Source: UBA10329 sp964500205 (GTDB taxonomy: Bacteria > Bacteroidota > Bacteroidia > UBA10329). From it: a DNA stretch of 64,000 bases. Where the stretch lies: assembly GCA_964500205.1 (NCBI GenBank), contig CAZCNS010000016.1, positions 1 through 64,000 on the forward strand, in the 5' to 3' direction. A model generated the notes under the pieces. That model ran no database searches. It was given only the letters and a program-made list of their open reading frames with translations, and was not told where the DNA came from. The position numbers and the translations under genes were made by a program. Of this stretch, positions 27,773 through 38,200 are shown in pieces; the first letter of the stretch is position 1; each line of letters opens with the position of its first letter.

Positions 27773-27780
27773 CAAAGATA
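27773..27780 (-). promoter_or_regulatory. -7 element of the sucA promoter
   Basis: TATCTTTG on the minus strand ends 37 nt before ATG 27735; no clear -33 TTG. It supports the short start. Confidence 0.5.
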
Positions 27781-27829
27781 AGTCAGCCTGCGGGGTCTTA
27801 TCCTCGATGCAAGAGGCTTTTGCACTGTC

Positions 27830-28261
27830 TCAGAGCCTGCCTGCGTAGTGTTTTCTAATGACGACCTTTTGCAACTCCCGCTTGAGAATGAGGTCGGTGA
27901 GTCGCTGAAGGCTATCTGTGTCCTCTCCGAAAAGTGCCTTGCGTACCTGAGCCTCATTAAGGTCGATGCCATAGAGCAGACTCCAGAACCGTTCGGTCTG
28001 GTGTTCAAGCATGTAATCTATCACTGGGATGAGCTGATCTGACAGTTCCCGATAGGCATTATCCTCATTCCCGGTGAAATTGACATCGAATCCATTGAGC
28101 TGAAAGTCCTTGTTAAGTTGAGCAACCACCTCTTGCAGCAGATCGAGCCTCCTTGAGAAACGATCGAGGTGCGCAGGGGTGACAGGAAGGTCATTCCCCA
28201 GGCTCGTATCTGATGGGAACAAGGCGTCCTCCATAGAGGTCTGACCCTTATCAGTGCTCAC
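27830..28261 (-). CDS. Hypothetical protein, downstream of the polyprenyl synthase
   Basis: A 143-residue acidic soluble protein, mostly helical (HLDRFSRRLDLLQEVVAQLN, ERFWSLLYGIDLNEAQVRKA, LQRLTDLILKRELQKVVIRK). No signal peptide or known motif. It begins with GTG 28261, overlapping the end of the polyprenyl synthase gene by 11 bp; ATG 28234 is an alternative start. The overlap implies translational coupling. No family recognised. Confidence 0.72.
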   Translation of the reverse strand: MSTDKGQTSMEDALFPSDTSLGNDLPVTPAHLDRFSRRLDLLQEVVAQLNKDFQLNGFDVNFTGNEDNAYRELSDQLIPVIDYMLEHQTERFWSLLYGIDLNEAQVRKALFGEDTDSLQRLTDLILKRELQKVVIRKHYAGRL

Positions 28262-29246
28262 GGTGCATCAGGCTATCTGTGAACTCTCGTAGAATGGCGG
28301 TCGACCGAGTGTCACCATTCACCATGTCGAGGTGCTGCTGTGCCGCAGCGTGGAAATGCCACATGCGCTGCTCGGCCAACTGTCTGATGCCAAGACGGTC
28401 GTAAATGGCTGTGACCGCCCGAACCTTGTCCTCGGGAAGGTCGCTGCTGTTGCCGATCCATCGATGCAATTCCTCGCTGTCGGCATGTTGGGCCGTTTCT
28501 ATTGCCTTGAGCAGCAGGTAAGTCTTCTTGTCTGAGATGATGTCACCGCCTTGCTGCTTGCCGACCTTGCCTGTGTCACCGAACACATCGAGTATATCGT
28601 CCTGCAACTGGAAAGCTATGCCAGCATTGAGCCCGAAATCATAAAGATACTGCGCCTGCTCGGCCGATGCACCGCCCACCAGCGCCCCCATCTTGAGACT
28701 GGCAGCAAGGAGCACTGCGGTCTTGAGCCTTATCATCTCCTCGTACTCCGCGATGGTGACATCATCGCGCTGCTCGAAATCCATATCAAACTGCTGTCCT
28801 TCGCAGATCTCGAGTGCGGTGGCATTGAAAACCGGAAGCAGCTTAGGCAGCACTGTAGGTTCGGTCCGTGCCAGTGCTTCGTAAGCGAGCACCATCATGG
28901 CATCTCCGGACAGAATAGCAACGTTGGGACTCCACTTACAATGCACTGTGGGCTTGCCGCGTCTCAGTGGTGCATTGTCCATGATATCATCATGCAGTAG
29001 GGTGAAGTTGTGAAATACTTCCACTGCCAAGGCGGGGCCTATTGCCGGCCTCACATCGTCCCTGAAAAGCCGGCAGCCCAGCAGCACCAGTGTAGGGCGC
29101 ATGCGCTTCCCTCCGAGGGAGAACATGTAGCGCACAGGTGAGTACAGGTCAACAGGTTTCTCTGGTAGCGACCACTGCTTGAGTTCATCTTCAACAAGAG
29201 AAGAGAATTCCTTGAGCACTTGTTTCAATAGACCTTCGCCAGTCAT
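28251..29246 (-). CDS. Trans-isoprenyl diphosphate synthase (polyprenyl synthetase)
   Basis: A 331-residue enzyme that extends allylic diphosphates with isopentenyl diphosphate. The first Asp-rich motif is Asp86-Asp87-Ile-Met-Asp90 (LLHDDIMDNAPLRRGKPTVH) and the second Asp216-Asp217-Ile-Leu-Asp220 (FQLQDDILDVFGD); GGKRMRP (46-51) binds the substrate. Two residues between the aspartates of the first motif indicate a DDxxD enzyme. Product length (C15, C20 or longer, for menaquinone or carotenoids) cannot be read safely. It uses the products of the MEP pathway served by ispG in this window. It overlaps the next gene by 11 bp. Confidence 0.94.
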   Translation of the reverse strand: MTGEGLLKQVLKEFSSLVEDELKQWSLPEKPVDLYSPVRYMFSLGGKRMRPTLVLLGCRLFRDDVRPAIGPALAVEVFHNFTLLHDDIMDNAPLRRGKPTVHCKWSPNVAILSGDAMMVLAYEALARTEPTVLPKLLPVFNATALEICEGQQFDMDFEQRDDVTIAEYEEMIRLKTAVLLAASLKMGALVGGASAEQAQYLYDFGLNAGIAFQLQDDILDVFGDTGKVGKQQGGDIISDKKTYLLLKAIETAQHADSEELHRWIGNSSDLPEDKVRAVTAIYDRLGIRQLAEQRMWHFHAAAQQHLDMVNGDTRSTAILREFTDSLMHREH

Positions 29247-29272
29247 CAGCCCTCAACGTTGTATGCAGCGGT

Positions 29273-30214
29273 TCAGTTCACGGTTACGAACTGACCTTTC
29301 TCGATGACAACCGCGAGGCCATCCTCGAGTGAGCGTGGCTCACGTCTTAGCAGCTCTTGCATTTTCGCGGTGTCGGGCAACCTGCGGGTCATATCACCTT
29401 CTTCCAATGCGGGAAGATAGATCAGCTTAGATGACGACCGAGTAACCTTGATGATGGTTTCTGCCAGCTCGAGTATGGTGACCTCCTTGTCTCCCCCGAT
29501 GTTGACCACATCATTTACATGCAGGTCCTCGTAAAAGGCAGTGAGACAAGCATCTACATTATCATCGATGAAACAGAAGGTGCGTGTCTGCAGGCCGTCA
29601 CCGTAAATGGTGATGTCCTGATTGGTGAGTGCGAGATGGAGGAAGCGCGAAATGACGAACTCCTTACTCTGCTTCGGTCCGTACGTATTGAAGAAGCGGA
29701 AGATCGTGAACTCCAGCCCGAACTCCTTCTGATAACTGCGCAGGTAGGCCTCGCCCACATTCTTCACTATGGCGTACGGCAGGCGGGAGTTGAGCGGAGT
29801 GGTGTGCTCATTCTGCGGAAACTCCACTGGTTCTCCGTACACTTCCGAAGAGCTGCTGTAGTACACGCGTCTCACGCCAGTATTTTTACTGAGCTGAAGC
29901 ACGTTCTCCAGACCATGCAAATCATTGAGCACCAACACTGGATGATTCAGGGTTCGCTTCACCCCTACCACAGCCGCGTAGTGGAACACATAGTCGAAGG
30001 TGTAGGCGTAGAACACACTGCTGATGTCCTTGTAGTCATTGACATCGCATTTGATGAAGCGCAGGTTGCCATGTGGAGAATCAGGCACTTTGACCATCGA
30101 CCCTGTCAGCAGATTGTCCACTATCACCACGTAATTCTCGGGATTCTGGGCCAGTTTCTCTGCTACAGCACTACCTACGAAACCAGCACCTCCCGTCACC
30201 AGTATCTTTCTCAT
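29273..30214 (-). CDS. NAD-dependent sugar-nucleotide epimerase/dehydratase (extended SDR)
   Basis: A 313-residue extended SDR. NAD site GGAGFVG (8-14), Ser/Thr-rich YYSSSSEVYGEP (118-129), and the catalytic Tyr147-x3-Lys151 (LPYAIVKN). The TYGP and YGDGLQTRTFCFIDD segments are typical of dehydratases/decarboxylases such as UDP-glucuronate decarboxylase and dTDP-glucose 4,6-dehydratase. The exact substrate cannot be assigned. The start is ATG 30214, which brings the Rossmann motif to the N-terminus. It follows rmlA on the same strand, pointing to surface polysaccharide synthesis. Confidence 0.9.
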   Translation of the reverse strand: MRKILVTGGAGFVGSAVAEKLAQNPENYVVIVDNLLTGSMVKVPDSPHGNLRFIKCDVNDYKDISSVFYAYTFDYVFHYAAVVGVKRTLNHPVLVLNDLHGLENVLQLSKNTGVRRVYYSSSSEVYGEPVEFPQNEHTTPLNSRLPYAIVKNVGEAYLRSYQKEFGLEFTIFRFFNTYGPKQSKEFVISRFLHLALTNQDITIYGDGLQTRTFCFIDDNVDACLTAFYEDLHVNDVVNIGGDKEVTILELAETIIKVTRSSSKLIYLPALEEGDMTRRLPDTAKMQELLRREPRSLEDGLAVVIEKGQFVTVN

Positions 30215-30310
30215 GATGTGTGGTTGTGTGTGCATTCTGCGGGAGATATGGTCAAGAGGGCTGCGAAGGTACGCGAATCACGTAAGGCGACAAATTTCAT
30301 CAGTACCGTA

Positions 30311-31171
30311 TCACTTGACAAGGCGCAGCAGGTACTCCCCGTAGCCGCTCTTCTTAAGCGGTTCGGCCACGGCCCGCAGCCGATCGGCATTGATGAAACC
30401 CTGACGGAAGGCGATCTCCTCGATGCAGCCGATCTTCAGTCCCTGCCGTTCCTCAATCACTTGAACAAACTGCCCGGCCTGCATCAGTGAGGCGAAAGTG
30501 CCCGTGTCAAGCCAAGCAGTGCCGCGGCCCAGCTGCGCCACTTTCAGGTTCCCGGCTTGGAGATAATACTTGTTCACATCTGTGATCTCGTATTCGCCCC
30601 TTGCGCTTGGTTTAAGGTTCTTGGCGATCTGCACCACGGTGTTGTCATAGAAGTAAAGGCCCGGCACCGCGTAGTTCGACTTGGGCTGTGCGGGTTTCTC
30701 CTCAATGGAAATAGCCTTGAAATCCTTGTCGAACTCCACCACACCGTAGCGTTCAGGGTCGGACACGTGGTAGGCGAACACCACCCCGCCATCGGGGTCG
30801 TTGTTCTCCTTCAAAAGCTTCTCCATGCCATGACCATAAAAGATATTATCGCCCAGCACCAGGGCCACCTTGTCGCTGCCGATGAACTCCTCGCCCAGCA
30901 CGAAGGCTTGCGCCAGTCCGTTGGGCACTTTCTGCTCCACATAGCTGAACTTGCAGCCGATCTGCTCGCCAGTGCCCAGCAAACGCTCAAAGTGCGGCAG
31001 GTCGTGCGGGGTGCTGATGATGAGGATGTCGCGGATGCCCGCGAGCATGAGGATGCTAAGCGGGTAATAGACCATAGGCTTGTCGTACACAGGCATAAGC
31101 TGCTTGCTGACGGCCAATGTGAGCGGGTGTAGACGGGTTCCCGACCCGCCTGCAAGGATGATTCCTTTCAT
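30311..31171 (-). CDS. rfbA: Glucose-1-phosphate thymidylyltransferase
   Basis: A 286-residue RmlA/RfbA enzyme making dTDP-glucose from glucose-1-phosphate and dTTP, the first step toward dTDP-rhamnose and related sugars. It shows MKGIILAGGSGTRLHPLT, VSKQLMPVYDKPMVYYPL, the metal-binding Asp in LVLGDNIFYGHG, and GTAWLDTGTFASLMQAG. Length is normal. ATG 31171 starts the conserved N-terminus. It lies 41 bp after the RND exporter gene and before the epimerase, on the same strand. Confidence 0.97.
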   Translation of the reverse strand: MKGIILAGGSGTRLHPLTLAVSKQLMPVYDKPMVYYPLSILMLAGIRDILIISTPHDLPHFERLLGTGEQIGCKFSYVEQKVPNGLAQAFVLGEEFIGSDKVALVLGDNIFYGHGMEKLLKENNDPDGGVVFAYHVSDPERYGVVEFDKDFKAISIEEKPAQPKSNYAVPGLYFYDNTVVQIAKNLKPSARGEYEITDVNKYYLQAGNLKVAQLGRGTAWLDTGTFASLMQAGQFVQVIEERQGLKIGCIEEIAFRQGFINADRLRAVAEPLKKSGYGEYLLRLVK

Positions 31172-31212
31172 CTCAGAATGTGGTTTTCGGTTAAGCGTCC
31201 GACCTTGATGAA

Positions 31213-33543
31213 TCACTCCTCCCAATCATCGGTCTTGAACTCAGATGTCGTCAAAGATTTCTCAAACGTAAGCAACAGCGCTGGAAGTATCAGCAGGTTG
31301 GAGAACATCGCCACCAGCAGCGTGATGCTCACCAATAGACCGAGTGCCTGCGTGCCACCGAACGCGCTGGCAGTGAATATCGCGAAGCCGAAGAACAGCA
31401 CCACACTGGTGTAGATCATACTGACTCCGACCTCGCGCAAGGCCTTCATCACAGATTTCCTGATGCTCCAGCCTGTTAGCTCCAATTCCTGCCGGTACTT
31501 GGCGAGAAAGTGGATGGTGTCATCGACCGAGATGCCAAGCGCTATGCTGAAAACGAGGATGGTTGATGGCTTGATGGTGATGCCGAAATAGCCCATCAGC
31601 GCGGCTGTGACGATAAGGGGGAAAAGGTTGGGTACAAGTGACACCAGCACCATGCGCCATGACCGGAACATCCGCAACATGATTAGCGCGATGATGACAA
31701 TGGCTATACCAAGGCTTACGAGCAGATTCTTGACCAGATACTCGGTGCCTTTGGTGAACACGACCGAGGTGCCGGTGAGCAGCACTTCATAGCGGTCATG
31801 CGGGAAAATGGAATCGACCATAGGCCGGACCCTGTCCAGCAGTGCTGCCATATCTTCGGTGCCGATGTCCCTCATCTGCACGCTGACACGGGTCACCTGC
31901 CTCGCACTGTCTATAAAAGTGTGAAGCAGGCCAGCACCTTCCTCCTCACCTTCTCCATAGCTGAGTATGAAACCTCTCTCGCTGTTGTTGGGCAGGGCAT
32001 ATTTCGTGGTCATTCCACCATAGTAGCCCTGCTTGATGAACTTGATGACCTCGACCATACTCACCGGCCGAGCAAACTCCTCAAACACCGCCAACGAATC
32101 CTGCAATCGGTCTATCCGCCTCAGCGTGGCTGCCGACACGGCCCGGTCGGGCTTCAGGGCATCGACCCGCAACTCGAAAGGCATCACCCCACCGAACTGG
32201 CTCTCGAACCAACGGAGGTCGGTCAGAACAGGGTTGTCGTCCGGCAGGTCATCAACCAGATTGCCGGTGGTGCGCACCTTGGTTATACCATTGATGGCGA
32301 CCAAGAACATGATGGCCGTCACCCAATAGATGGCTGCCCGCTGCGACTGTACGATCTGGATGAAACGGGTAACTATGACCCTGCTCGTCCTCCTGTCGAG
32401 GTGGCGTATGTGACGGCTCTTCGGATTTGGCAGGTAACTGAACACCACAGGGATAAGCAAAAGCGATGCGAGGAACACCCCCATGATGCTCAAGGACGCC
32501 ACAATGCCAAACTCACGCATGACCTGACTTTCCAGAATGGCGAAAGTGACGAAGCCTGATGCCGTGGTGGCATTGGTAAGCAGGGTGGCATTGCCCACCT
32601 TTCGCACCATGCGCTGCAATGCCTTGATCTTGTTGCCATGGGCACGGAACTCACTGTGGTATTTGTTGAGCAGAAAAATGCAGTTGGCAATGCCCAGCAC
32701 GATAAGCACGGGAGGAATCAATCCTGTCAGCACGCTAAGCTTATAGCCCAGCAGACTGATGATGCCGAATGCCCAGACCACAGCGATGCCCACCACCAGC
32801 ATGCTGAAAAAAACCACCTTGAACGAACGGAAGAACAGCAGCATGATGAGTGCCGTAACAGCCGCAGCGAGGAACATGAACATCCGCAGCTCGGTCTGCA
32901 CCATCTGCGCGATAACGCTGCGGATGAACGGCAGCCCAGAGAAATGCAGCTCGGCACCCAGCCTCTGCTCAAATCCCAAAGCCAAGCTGCGCACCTTCTC
33001 TGAGAGTTCGATGCGCTTCTTGTTGTCGAGATAGTCAGGACTGATGGTCACTGCCATCACGAAGCTCATGCTATCAGGATTCCACAGTACGTGCTGATAG
33101 AACGGCAACCCCTCGAGCACCACGCGGATGCTATCCACCGTGACCTGTGAAGCAGGGCGTTCCGCAACCACCGTAAGGAAATCGAATTTTCGCAACTCAT
33201 CATTCCTGTGGATGTTCATGCATCGCGCCACCGAGATCACCTGATCGATGCCCTCCACGCCCTTCAACTCTTGGCCCAGGTCATACCATGCGTTGAAAAC
33301 GCCCATATCGAACATGTGCGGCTGATGGATGCCGATGACCATCATGGCACCATCCTCCCCAAACTGTTCCTTGAACTCCTGGTATGCCAGCAAGTCCGGG
33401 TCGTCCGCTGGCAGCAGTGACGCGAAGTCATAGCGCACCTGCACAGTGGTAGCCCGTTGCGCCATGAAAGCCGTCACCACTGCGATGAGCAGCAGAATGA
33501 ACGGCCTGTTTCTAAGTATGATACGGGCAATGGTCTGCCACAT
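31213..33543 (-). CDS. RND/MMPL-family exporter (HAE3/hydrophobe type)
   Basis: A 776-residue inner-membrane transporter with the RND duplication: one helix (about 8-25), a periplasmic domain, five helices (about 215-385), then the pattern repeated (helix near 415, second periplasmic domain, final helices about 615-760). The TM4-like segments GLIPPVLIVLGIANCIFLL and PSTILVFSIALGISVDDTIH carry the conserved polar/Asp positions for proton movement. No adaptor or outer-membrane partner is adjacent, as expected for MMPL/HAE3 proteins, which often handle lipids, hopanoids or similar. Start ATG 33543 (MWQTIARI); ATG 33552 is possible. Confidence 0.9.
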   Translation of the reverse strand: MWQTIARIILRNRPFILLLIAVVTAFMAQRATTVQVRYDFASLLPADDPDLLAYQEFKEQFGEDGAMMVIGIHQPHMFDMGVFNAWYDLGQELKGVEGIDQVISVARCMNIHRNDELRKFDFLTVVAERPASQVTVDSIRVVLEGLPFYQHVLWNPDSMSFVMAVTISPDYLDNKKRIELSEKVRSLALGFEQRLGAELHFSGLPFIRSVIAQMVQTELRMFMFLAAAVTALIMLLFFRSFKVVFFSMLVVGIAVVWAFGIISLLGYKLSVLTGLIPPVLIVLGIANCIFLLNKYHSEFRAHGNKIKALQRMVRKVGNATLLTNATTASGFVTFAILESQVMREFGIVASLSIMGVFLASLLLIPVVFSYLPNPKSRHIRHLDRRTSRVIVTRFIQIVQSQRAAIYWVTAIMFLVAINGITKVRTTGNLVDDLPDDNPVLTDLRWFESQFGGVMPFELRVDALKPDRAVSAATLRRIDRLQDSLAVFEEFARPVSMVEVIKFIKQGYYGGMTTKYALPNNSERGFILSYGEGEEEGAGLLHTFIDSARQVTRVSVQMRDIGTEDMAALLDRVRPMVDSIFPHDRYEVLLTGTSVVFTKGTEYLVKNLLVSLGIAIVIIALIMLRMFRSWRMVLVSLVPNLFPLIVTAALMGYFGITIKPSTILVFSIALGISVDDTIHFLAKYRQELELTGWSIRKSVMKALREVGVSMIYTSVVLFFGFAIFTASAFGGTQALGLLVSITLLVAMFSNLLILPALLLTFEKSLTTSEFKTDDWEE

Positions 33544-33552
33544 GGCAAGCAT

Positions 33553-33934
33553 CCCGCGCTTTGAATGCAGGCGGGGGCCGCGAAACTAACCAATCGCAGG
33601 CAGGGGTGAAATGAAGGAATCTGAACATGTGGGGTTCCCATTTCGGAAGGTCTTGTGGGACACACGGTGCTACAACCGACCGAAGGGAGTTCACTGCTTT
33701 TCGCAGTAATCATTTCACCCCGCTGGGGTTCAATCGCGACCATGGCCATGGATGACGGAAGCACCGAAACACCTCACCCCTCCCCAAAATCCCGTTAGGC
33801 CAGTCTGCCGACAGGCAGGGATGACATGACTGCAGAAACGGACGGTGGTGATGAATGCCGTTCCAACCCCGTTAGGGGCTCCCACCTCGGCAGGTTTTGT
33901 TGGGGAAACGGTGCTTTCCTTCAAATAGAATCTA
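33553..33934. repeat. Intergenic region with diverged direct repeats and small palindromes
   Basis: No gene is visible. A 40-bp word starting GGGGTTCCCATTTCGGAAGG (about 33634) returns in diverged form as GGGGCTCCCACCTCGGCAGG (about 33875), both ending ACGGTGCT. Between them lie TTTCACCCCGCTGGGGTTC and a CTGCC-GACA-GGCAG hairpin (about 33809-33822). Such interspersed repeat blocks are usual between genes of different origin, and the AT-richer nuclease gene follows. Confidence 0.65.
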
Positions 33935-35239
33935 TCAGTCACCAAAATATCGGAAAGCCCTTCGGAAACCACGATTTACAGCTTCCTCCACAGTAAATGC
34001 CCGAAAATCTCCCTTGCGGTCAATCTTGGTTCTATCATATTGCTGATCGAAAGGAAGATGGTAGATTTTTGTTTCTAATCCATATTCATCTCGATTAACG
34101 TTACACTTGATTCTTGGAAAATCCAAAAAAGGATAATTTTCGAATGCCTTAACACCAAGACGTTCAGCGAACTTCTTTGCTGTCTCTGATAGGCCAATAT
34201 TCGTAACAAACACAGGCTCAACCTTGATGTCCTCATTCAAGGACATCTCATACTCTATCGTGGTGCCATAGAGTTGAGCGATGTGTTTTTCGTGAATCAG
34301 CTTTTCCTGTGCCCAATACTTGCATTGGACTACCCAGTGGCAATCAGGTTTTCTGCCTATCAGATCACGACCCAAGTCAGAGAGTTTTTGCTCTATTCCG
34401 ATATACTCAACTTCCCAACCGTGCTTTTCCATCTGATACCCGCAGGACATCTCATAGTCGCGGCCAATTTGCCACTTGGTCTTGCGTCCTTGAACATATC
34501 TGTCCAATGCAAGCTGATTTCTTTCATTCTCACTCAGATTCTCATACTCTGATTTTGAGAGGAAAAATCGGGTTCTATCATAATCATCTTGAAACTCCTC
34601 TAAGGTCTTCTCATTCTCCAGTTCCTTCAAGCTCTCGAAGTCATCAACGTAGTTAGATAACTCGGGGAAAGTTTGAAGCAGGAACTCATACTTGTAGAGC
34701 ATCTGTCTATATCGCTCAATGTGTCCTTTCGCGTCCTGTTTGAGCTCCATTATTCTTTTCGCCTCACCATGGGCAGGATGCGGTTTGGTTTTCAAATATG
34801 TCGCAGAGTAATTGTATTGAACAAGAAGAAAGTCTGCATACATCGAGGTGATTTTGCTTACCGACTGGTTGTCCTTGCTTTTTACCGCCTCAAATAGCTC
34901 ATTCTGCTTATTGATGATTTGAGTCAGTTCAAGGACTTCCTCTTCATGCTCTGGCTGTCGAGCATCGAGAGCATCTCGCAGTTGCGCATTTTCCCGCTTC
35001 AACAGAGAAATCGTCTCACTTGTTGATCCCTCTACACTGGCTAATTCAACTCGTTGTCGTTCCAATAGACGTGCTGCCTCTTTCTTGTACTGATTGAACT
35101 TCTTCTTGGCTGCCTCAAGATTGTACTCTAAACTTCTAATTCTGCCAAGTAACATATACTTCTGTCGGTGCAGATTTCTAATCCAAATGGCAAAAGCCAA
35201 AACCAGTAAGGCACCACCAATCAAAAGCAGATTTAACAT
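33935..35239 (-). CDS. Membrane-anchored coiled-coil protein with Mrr-type restriction endonuclease domain
   Basis: A 434-residue protein with one N-terminal membrane helix (about 3-20), a long coiled coil (about 30-120, KKKFNQYKKEAARLLERQRV), a helical middle (about 130-245), and a PD-(D/E)xK domain (about 258-390). The nuclease core is GRDYEMSCGYQMEKHGWEVE, Asp292 in DLGRDLIGRK and Gln305-Cys-Lys307 in WVVQCKYWAQ, the Q-x-K form typical of Mrr-like enzymes. The gene is clearly richer in A and T than its neighbours, suggesting transfer. Attaching an Mrr-like domain to the membrane through a coiled coil suits defence against incoming DNA, but this is inference. It lies 13 bp after dnaE on the same strand. 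Confidence 0.85.
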   Translation of the reverse strand: MLNLLLIGGALLVLAFAIWIRNLHRQKYMLLGRIRSLEYNLEAAKKKFNQYKKEAARLLERQRVELASVEGSTSETISLLKRENAQLRDALDARQPEHEEEVLELTQIINKQNELFEAVKSKDNQSVSKITSMYADFLLVQYNYSATYLKTKPHPAHGEAKRIMELKQDAKGHIERYRQMLYKYEFLLQTFPELSNYVDDFESLKELENEKTLEEFQDDYDRTRFFLSKSEYENLSENERNQLALDRYVQGRKTKWQIGRDYEMSCGYQMEKHGWEVEYIGIEQKLSDLGRDLIGRKPDCHWVVQCKYWAQEKLIHEKHIAQLYGTTIEYEMSLNEDIKVEPVFVTNIGLSETAKKFAERLGVKAFENYPFLDFPRIKCNVNRDEYGLETKIYHLPFDQQYDRTKIDRKGDFRAFTVEEAVNRGFRRAFRYFGD

Positions 35240-35252
35240 CTCAAGCTACTTT

Positions 35253-38200
35253 TCACTTCAACCCCACCTTGTACCCCATCTGCTCCTGAATGCCGTAGAT
35301 CAGTTCCTGATTGGGTTTGACGGTGACGGAACGTGAGCGCAGGATGACGCGGTCGCCCTCTTGATCGGTGATGCGGAACGCCACCTTGCACGGCCCGGGG
35401 TGCGCGCTGAACAGCGTCTCCAACTCGGCCACCTGCTGTGGCAGCACGTCCGACAACGGCAGGTCTATCGTGATGCCCTGCACCTTCTTGTCCATCAGCG
35501 AGGGGAGCAGTTCTATGCTCACGATCTTCAGTTCCTTCTCGGGCGGGCGGGCATCGTCCTTGCCGCGCCAGCGCTCCTTCCACATGGCGCGCACGTAGAG
35601 GAAGAACCCATCGCTGAAGAACTCGCGCCATTTGGTGTAATCCTCTCCGAAGAGGCGGATCTCCAACGTGCCCTCGTGGTCCTCCAGCTCGAAGATGCCG
35701 AAGGGGTTACCGTTCTTGCTCATGCGGTGCTGCACGCCCGTGACGATGCCCGCGAACTTCCACTCCTGGGAAATGGCCTGCGCTTCGGGGGTCTGCACGT
35801 GGAGGAGGTTGGAGTTGCACCAGGTCTTGATGGCCAGTTTGTGCTCGTCCAGCGGATGGCCGCTGATGTAAACGCCCACCACCTCACGCTCGGCCTTCAG
35901 GGCCTGGATGTTGCCCCACGGCTCACAGACGGGCGCGGTGGGTTCGGCCAACTGCACGGATGACTCGTCACCGAAGAGCGACACCTGTGCCGAGTTGATG
36001 CTCTCTTGATGGCTCTGCCCGAACTTGATGGCCTTCTCAATGAATGTGGATGTGCCATCGTTGTGGAAATACATTGCGCGGTGGCTGCCCGCGAACGAGT
36101 CGAACGCGCCCGCTACTGCAAGGCTTTCCAGCGCCTTCTTGTTGGCCGCCCGCAGGTCGATGCGCTTGCTGAGGTCGAAGATGCTGATGTAGGGGCCGTT
36201 GGCCTCACGCTCGTTGACGATGGCCTCCACCGCGCCCTCGCCCACGCCCTTCACCGCACCGAGGCCGAAACGCACCTCGCCCTTGGCATTCACCGCGAAC
36301 TTGTAGCGGCTCTCGTTGATGTCTGGGCCGAGCACGGGAACGCCCATCCTGCGGCATTCGTCCATGAAGAACGTGACCTTCTTCAGGTCGTTCATGTTGT
36401 GCGTGAGCACCGAGGCCATGTATTCCGCAGGGTAGTTCGCCTTGAGGTAGCCTGTGTGGTAGGCCACCACGCTGTAGCACGTGCTGTGGCTCTTGTTGAA
36501 GGCGTACTGCGCAAACGCCTCCCAGTCGGTCCAGATCTTCTCCAGCTTGTCCTGCGGATGGCCCTTTGCCATGGCCCGCTCGATGAACATCGGCTTCATC
36601 TTGTCCAGCTTTTCGCGGATCTTCTTGCCCATCGCCTTACGGAGGTCATCCGCCTCGCCCTTGGTGAAATCGGCCAGCTTCTGCGACAGCAGCATCACCT
36701 GCTCCTGATAGACCGTGATGCCGTAGGTCTCGGACAGGTACTCCTCCAGTTCGGGCAGGTCGTAGCTGATGGGCTCGCGGCCATGCTTCCGTGCGATGAA
36801 GTTGGGGATGTATTCCAACGGGCCGGGGCGGTAAAGCGCGTTCATGGCGATGAGATCCTCGAACGCATCTGGCATCAGGTTGCGCAGGTGCTTCTGCATG
36901 CCTGCCGACTCGAACTGGAACGTGCCGTTGGTCATGCCCTTCTGATAGAGCTCGTAGGTCTTGGCATCGTCCAGCGGAATGGTGTCGGGGTCGATGTCGA
37001 TGCCGTGCCGCTGCTTTACGAGGATGATAGCATCCTTGATGATGGAAAGCGTTTTCAGCCCGAGGAAGTCCATTTTGAGCAGGCCCGCGCTCTCCACCAC
37101 GCTATTGTCGAACTGCGTTAGGGCAAGGTCGGAGTCCTTGGCGGTGGTCACGGGCACGTGCTGCGTGATGTCGCTGGGCGTGATAATGACCCCGCAGGCA
37201 TGGACGCCTGTGTTGCGCAGCGAACCCTCCAGCACGCGCGCCTGCTGAATGACCTGCGCCATCGGGTCGTTGCCCTCGGCCAGCTTTTTCAGCTCATTCA
37301 CCATCTGCAACTTATCCCCGTCCCCGTTCAGCTTCTCCTTAAGCTTTTTCTCTTCGAAAGAGAAGATCTGCGCCAGCGAAATGAAATCGGGGATGAGCTT
37401 CGCGATGCGGTCGGCATCGGGCAGCGGGAGGTTCATCACACGGGCCGTGTCGCGGATGGCCGATTTGGCCGCCATGCTGCCGTAGGTGATGATCTGCGCC
37501 ACCTGATTCTTGCCGTACTTGTTCACCACCCATTCTATGACCTTGCCGCGTCCCTCATCATCAAAATCGATGTCGATATCGGGAAGCGACACGCGGCTGG
37601 GGTTCAGGAATCTCTCGAACAGCAGATCGTACTTGATGGGGTCCACATTGGTGATACCGATACAATAAGCCACCACGGATCCCGCTGCCGAACCACGCCC
37701 CGGCCCCACGCTCACGCCCATTTTCCGCGCCTCATCGCAGAAATCCTGCACAATGAGGAAATAGCCAGGATAGCCCGTGAAGTCAATGGTCTTCAGCTCG
37801 AAATCGAGGCGTTCCTTTATCTCTTCCGTTATCTCCCCGTACCGCTTTTTCGCCCCTTCGTAGGTCAGGTGTGTGAGGTAAGCCATCTCGCCCCGTTTGC
37901 CGCCATCATTGGCGTCCTCTGGGTCTATGAACTCCTGCGGGATGTCGAAGCGTGGCAGCAGCACGTCCTGTTTCAGCTTGAAGTTCTCCACCTTGCCCAG
38001 TATCTCGGTGATGGTGGCGAACGCCTCGGGCACCTCCGCGAAGAGCGCCTTCATCTCCTTCTGATTCTTGAAGAAGAACTGGTCGTTGGGGAACTGACGG
38101 TCGATGTATTCCAGCCCCCGCGATGGCTCGTTGATGCGCACGCCCTCCTTCACGCACTGGAGGATCTTCTGTGCCTGCGCATCGCCCTGCTTCATGTAAT

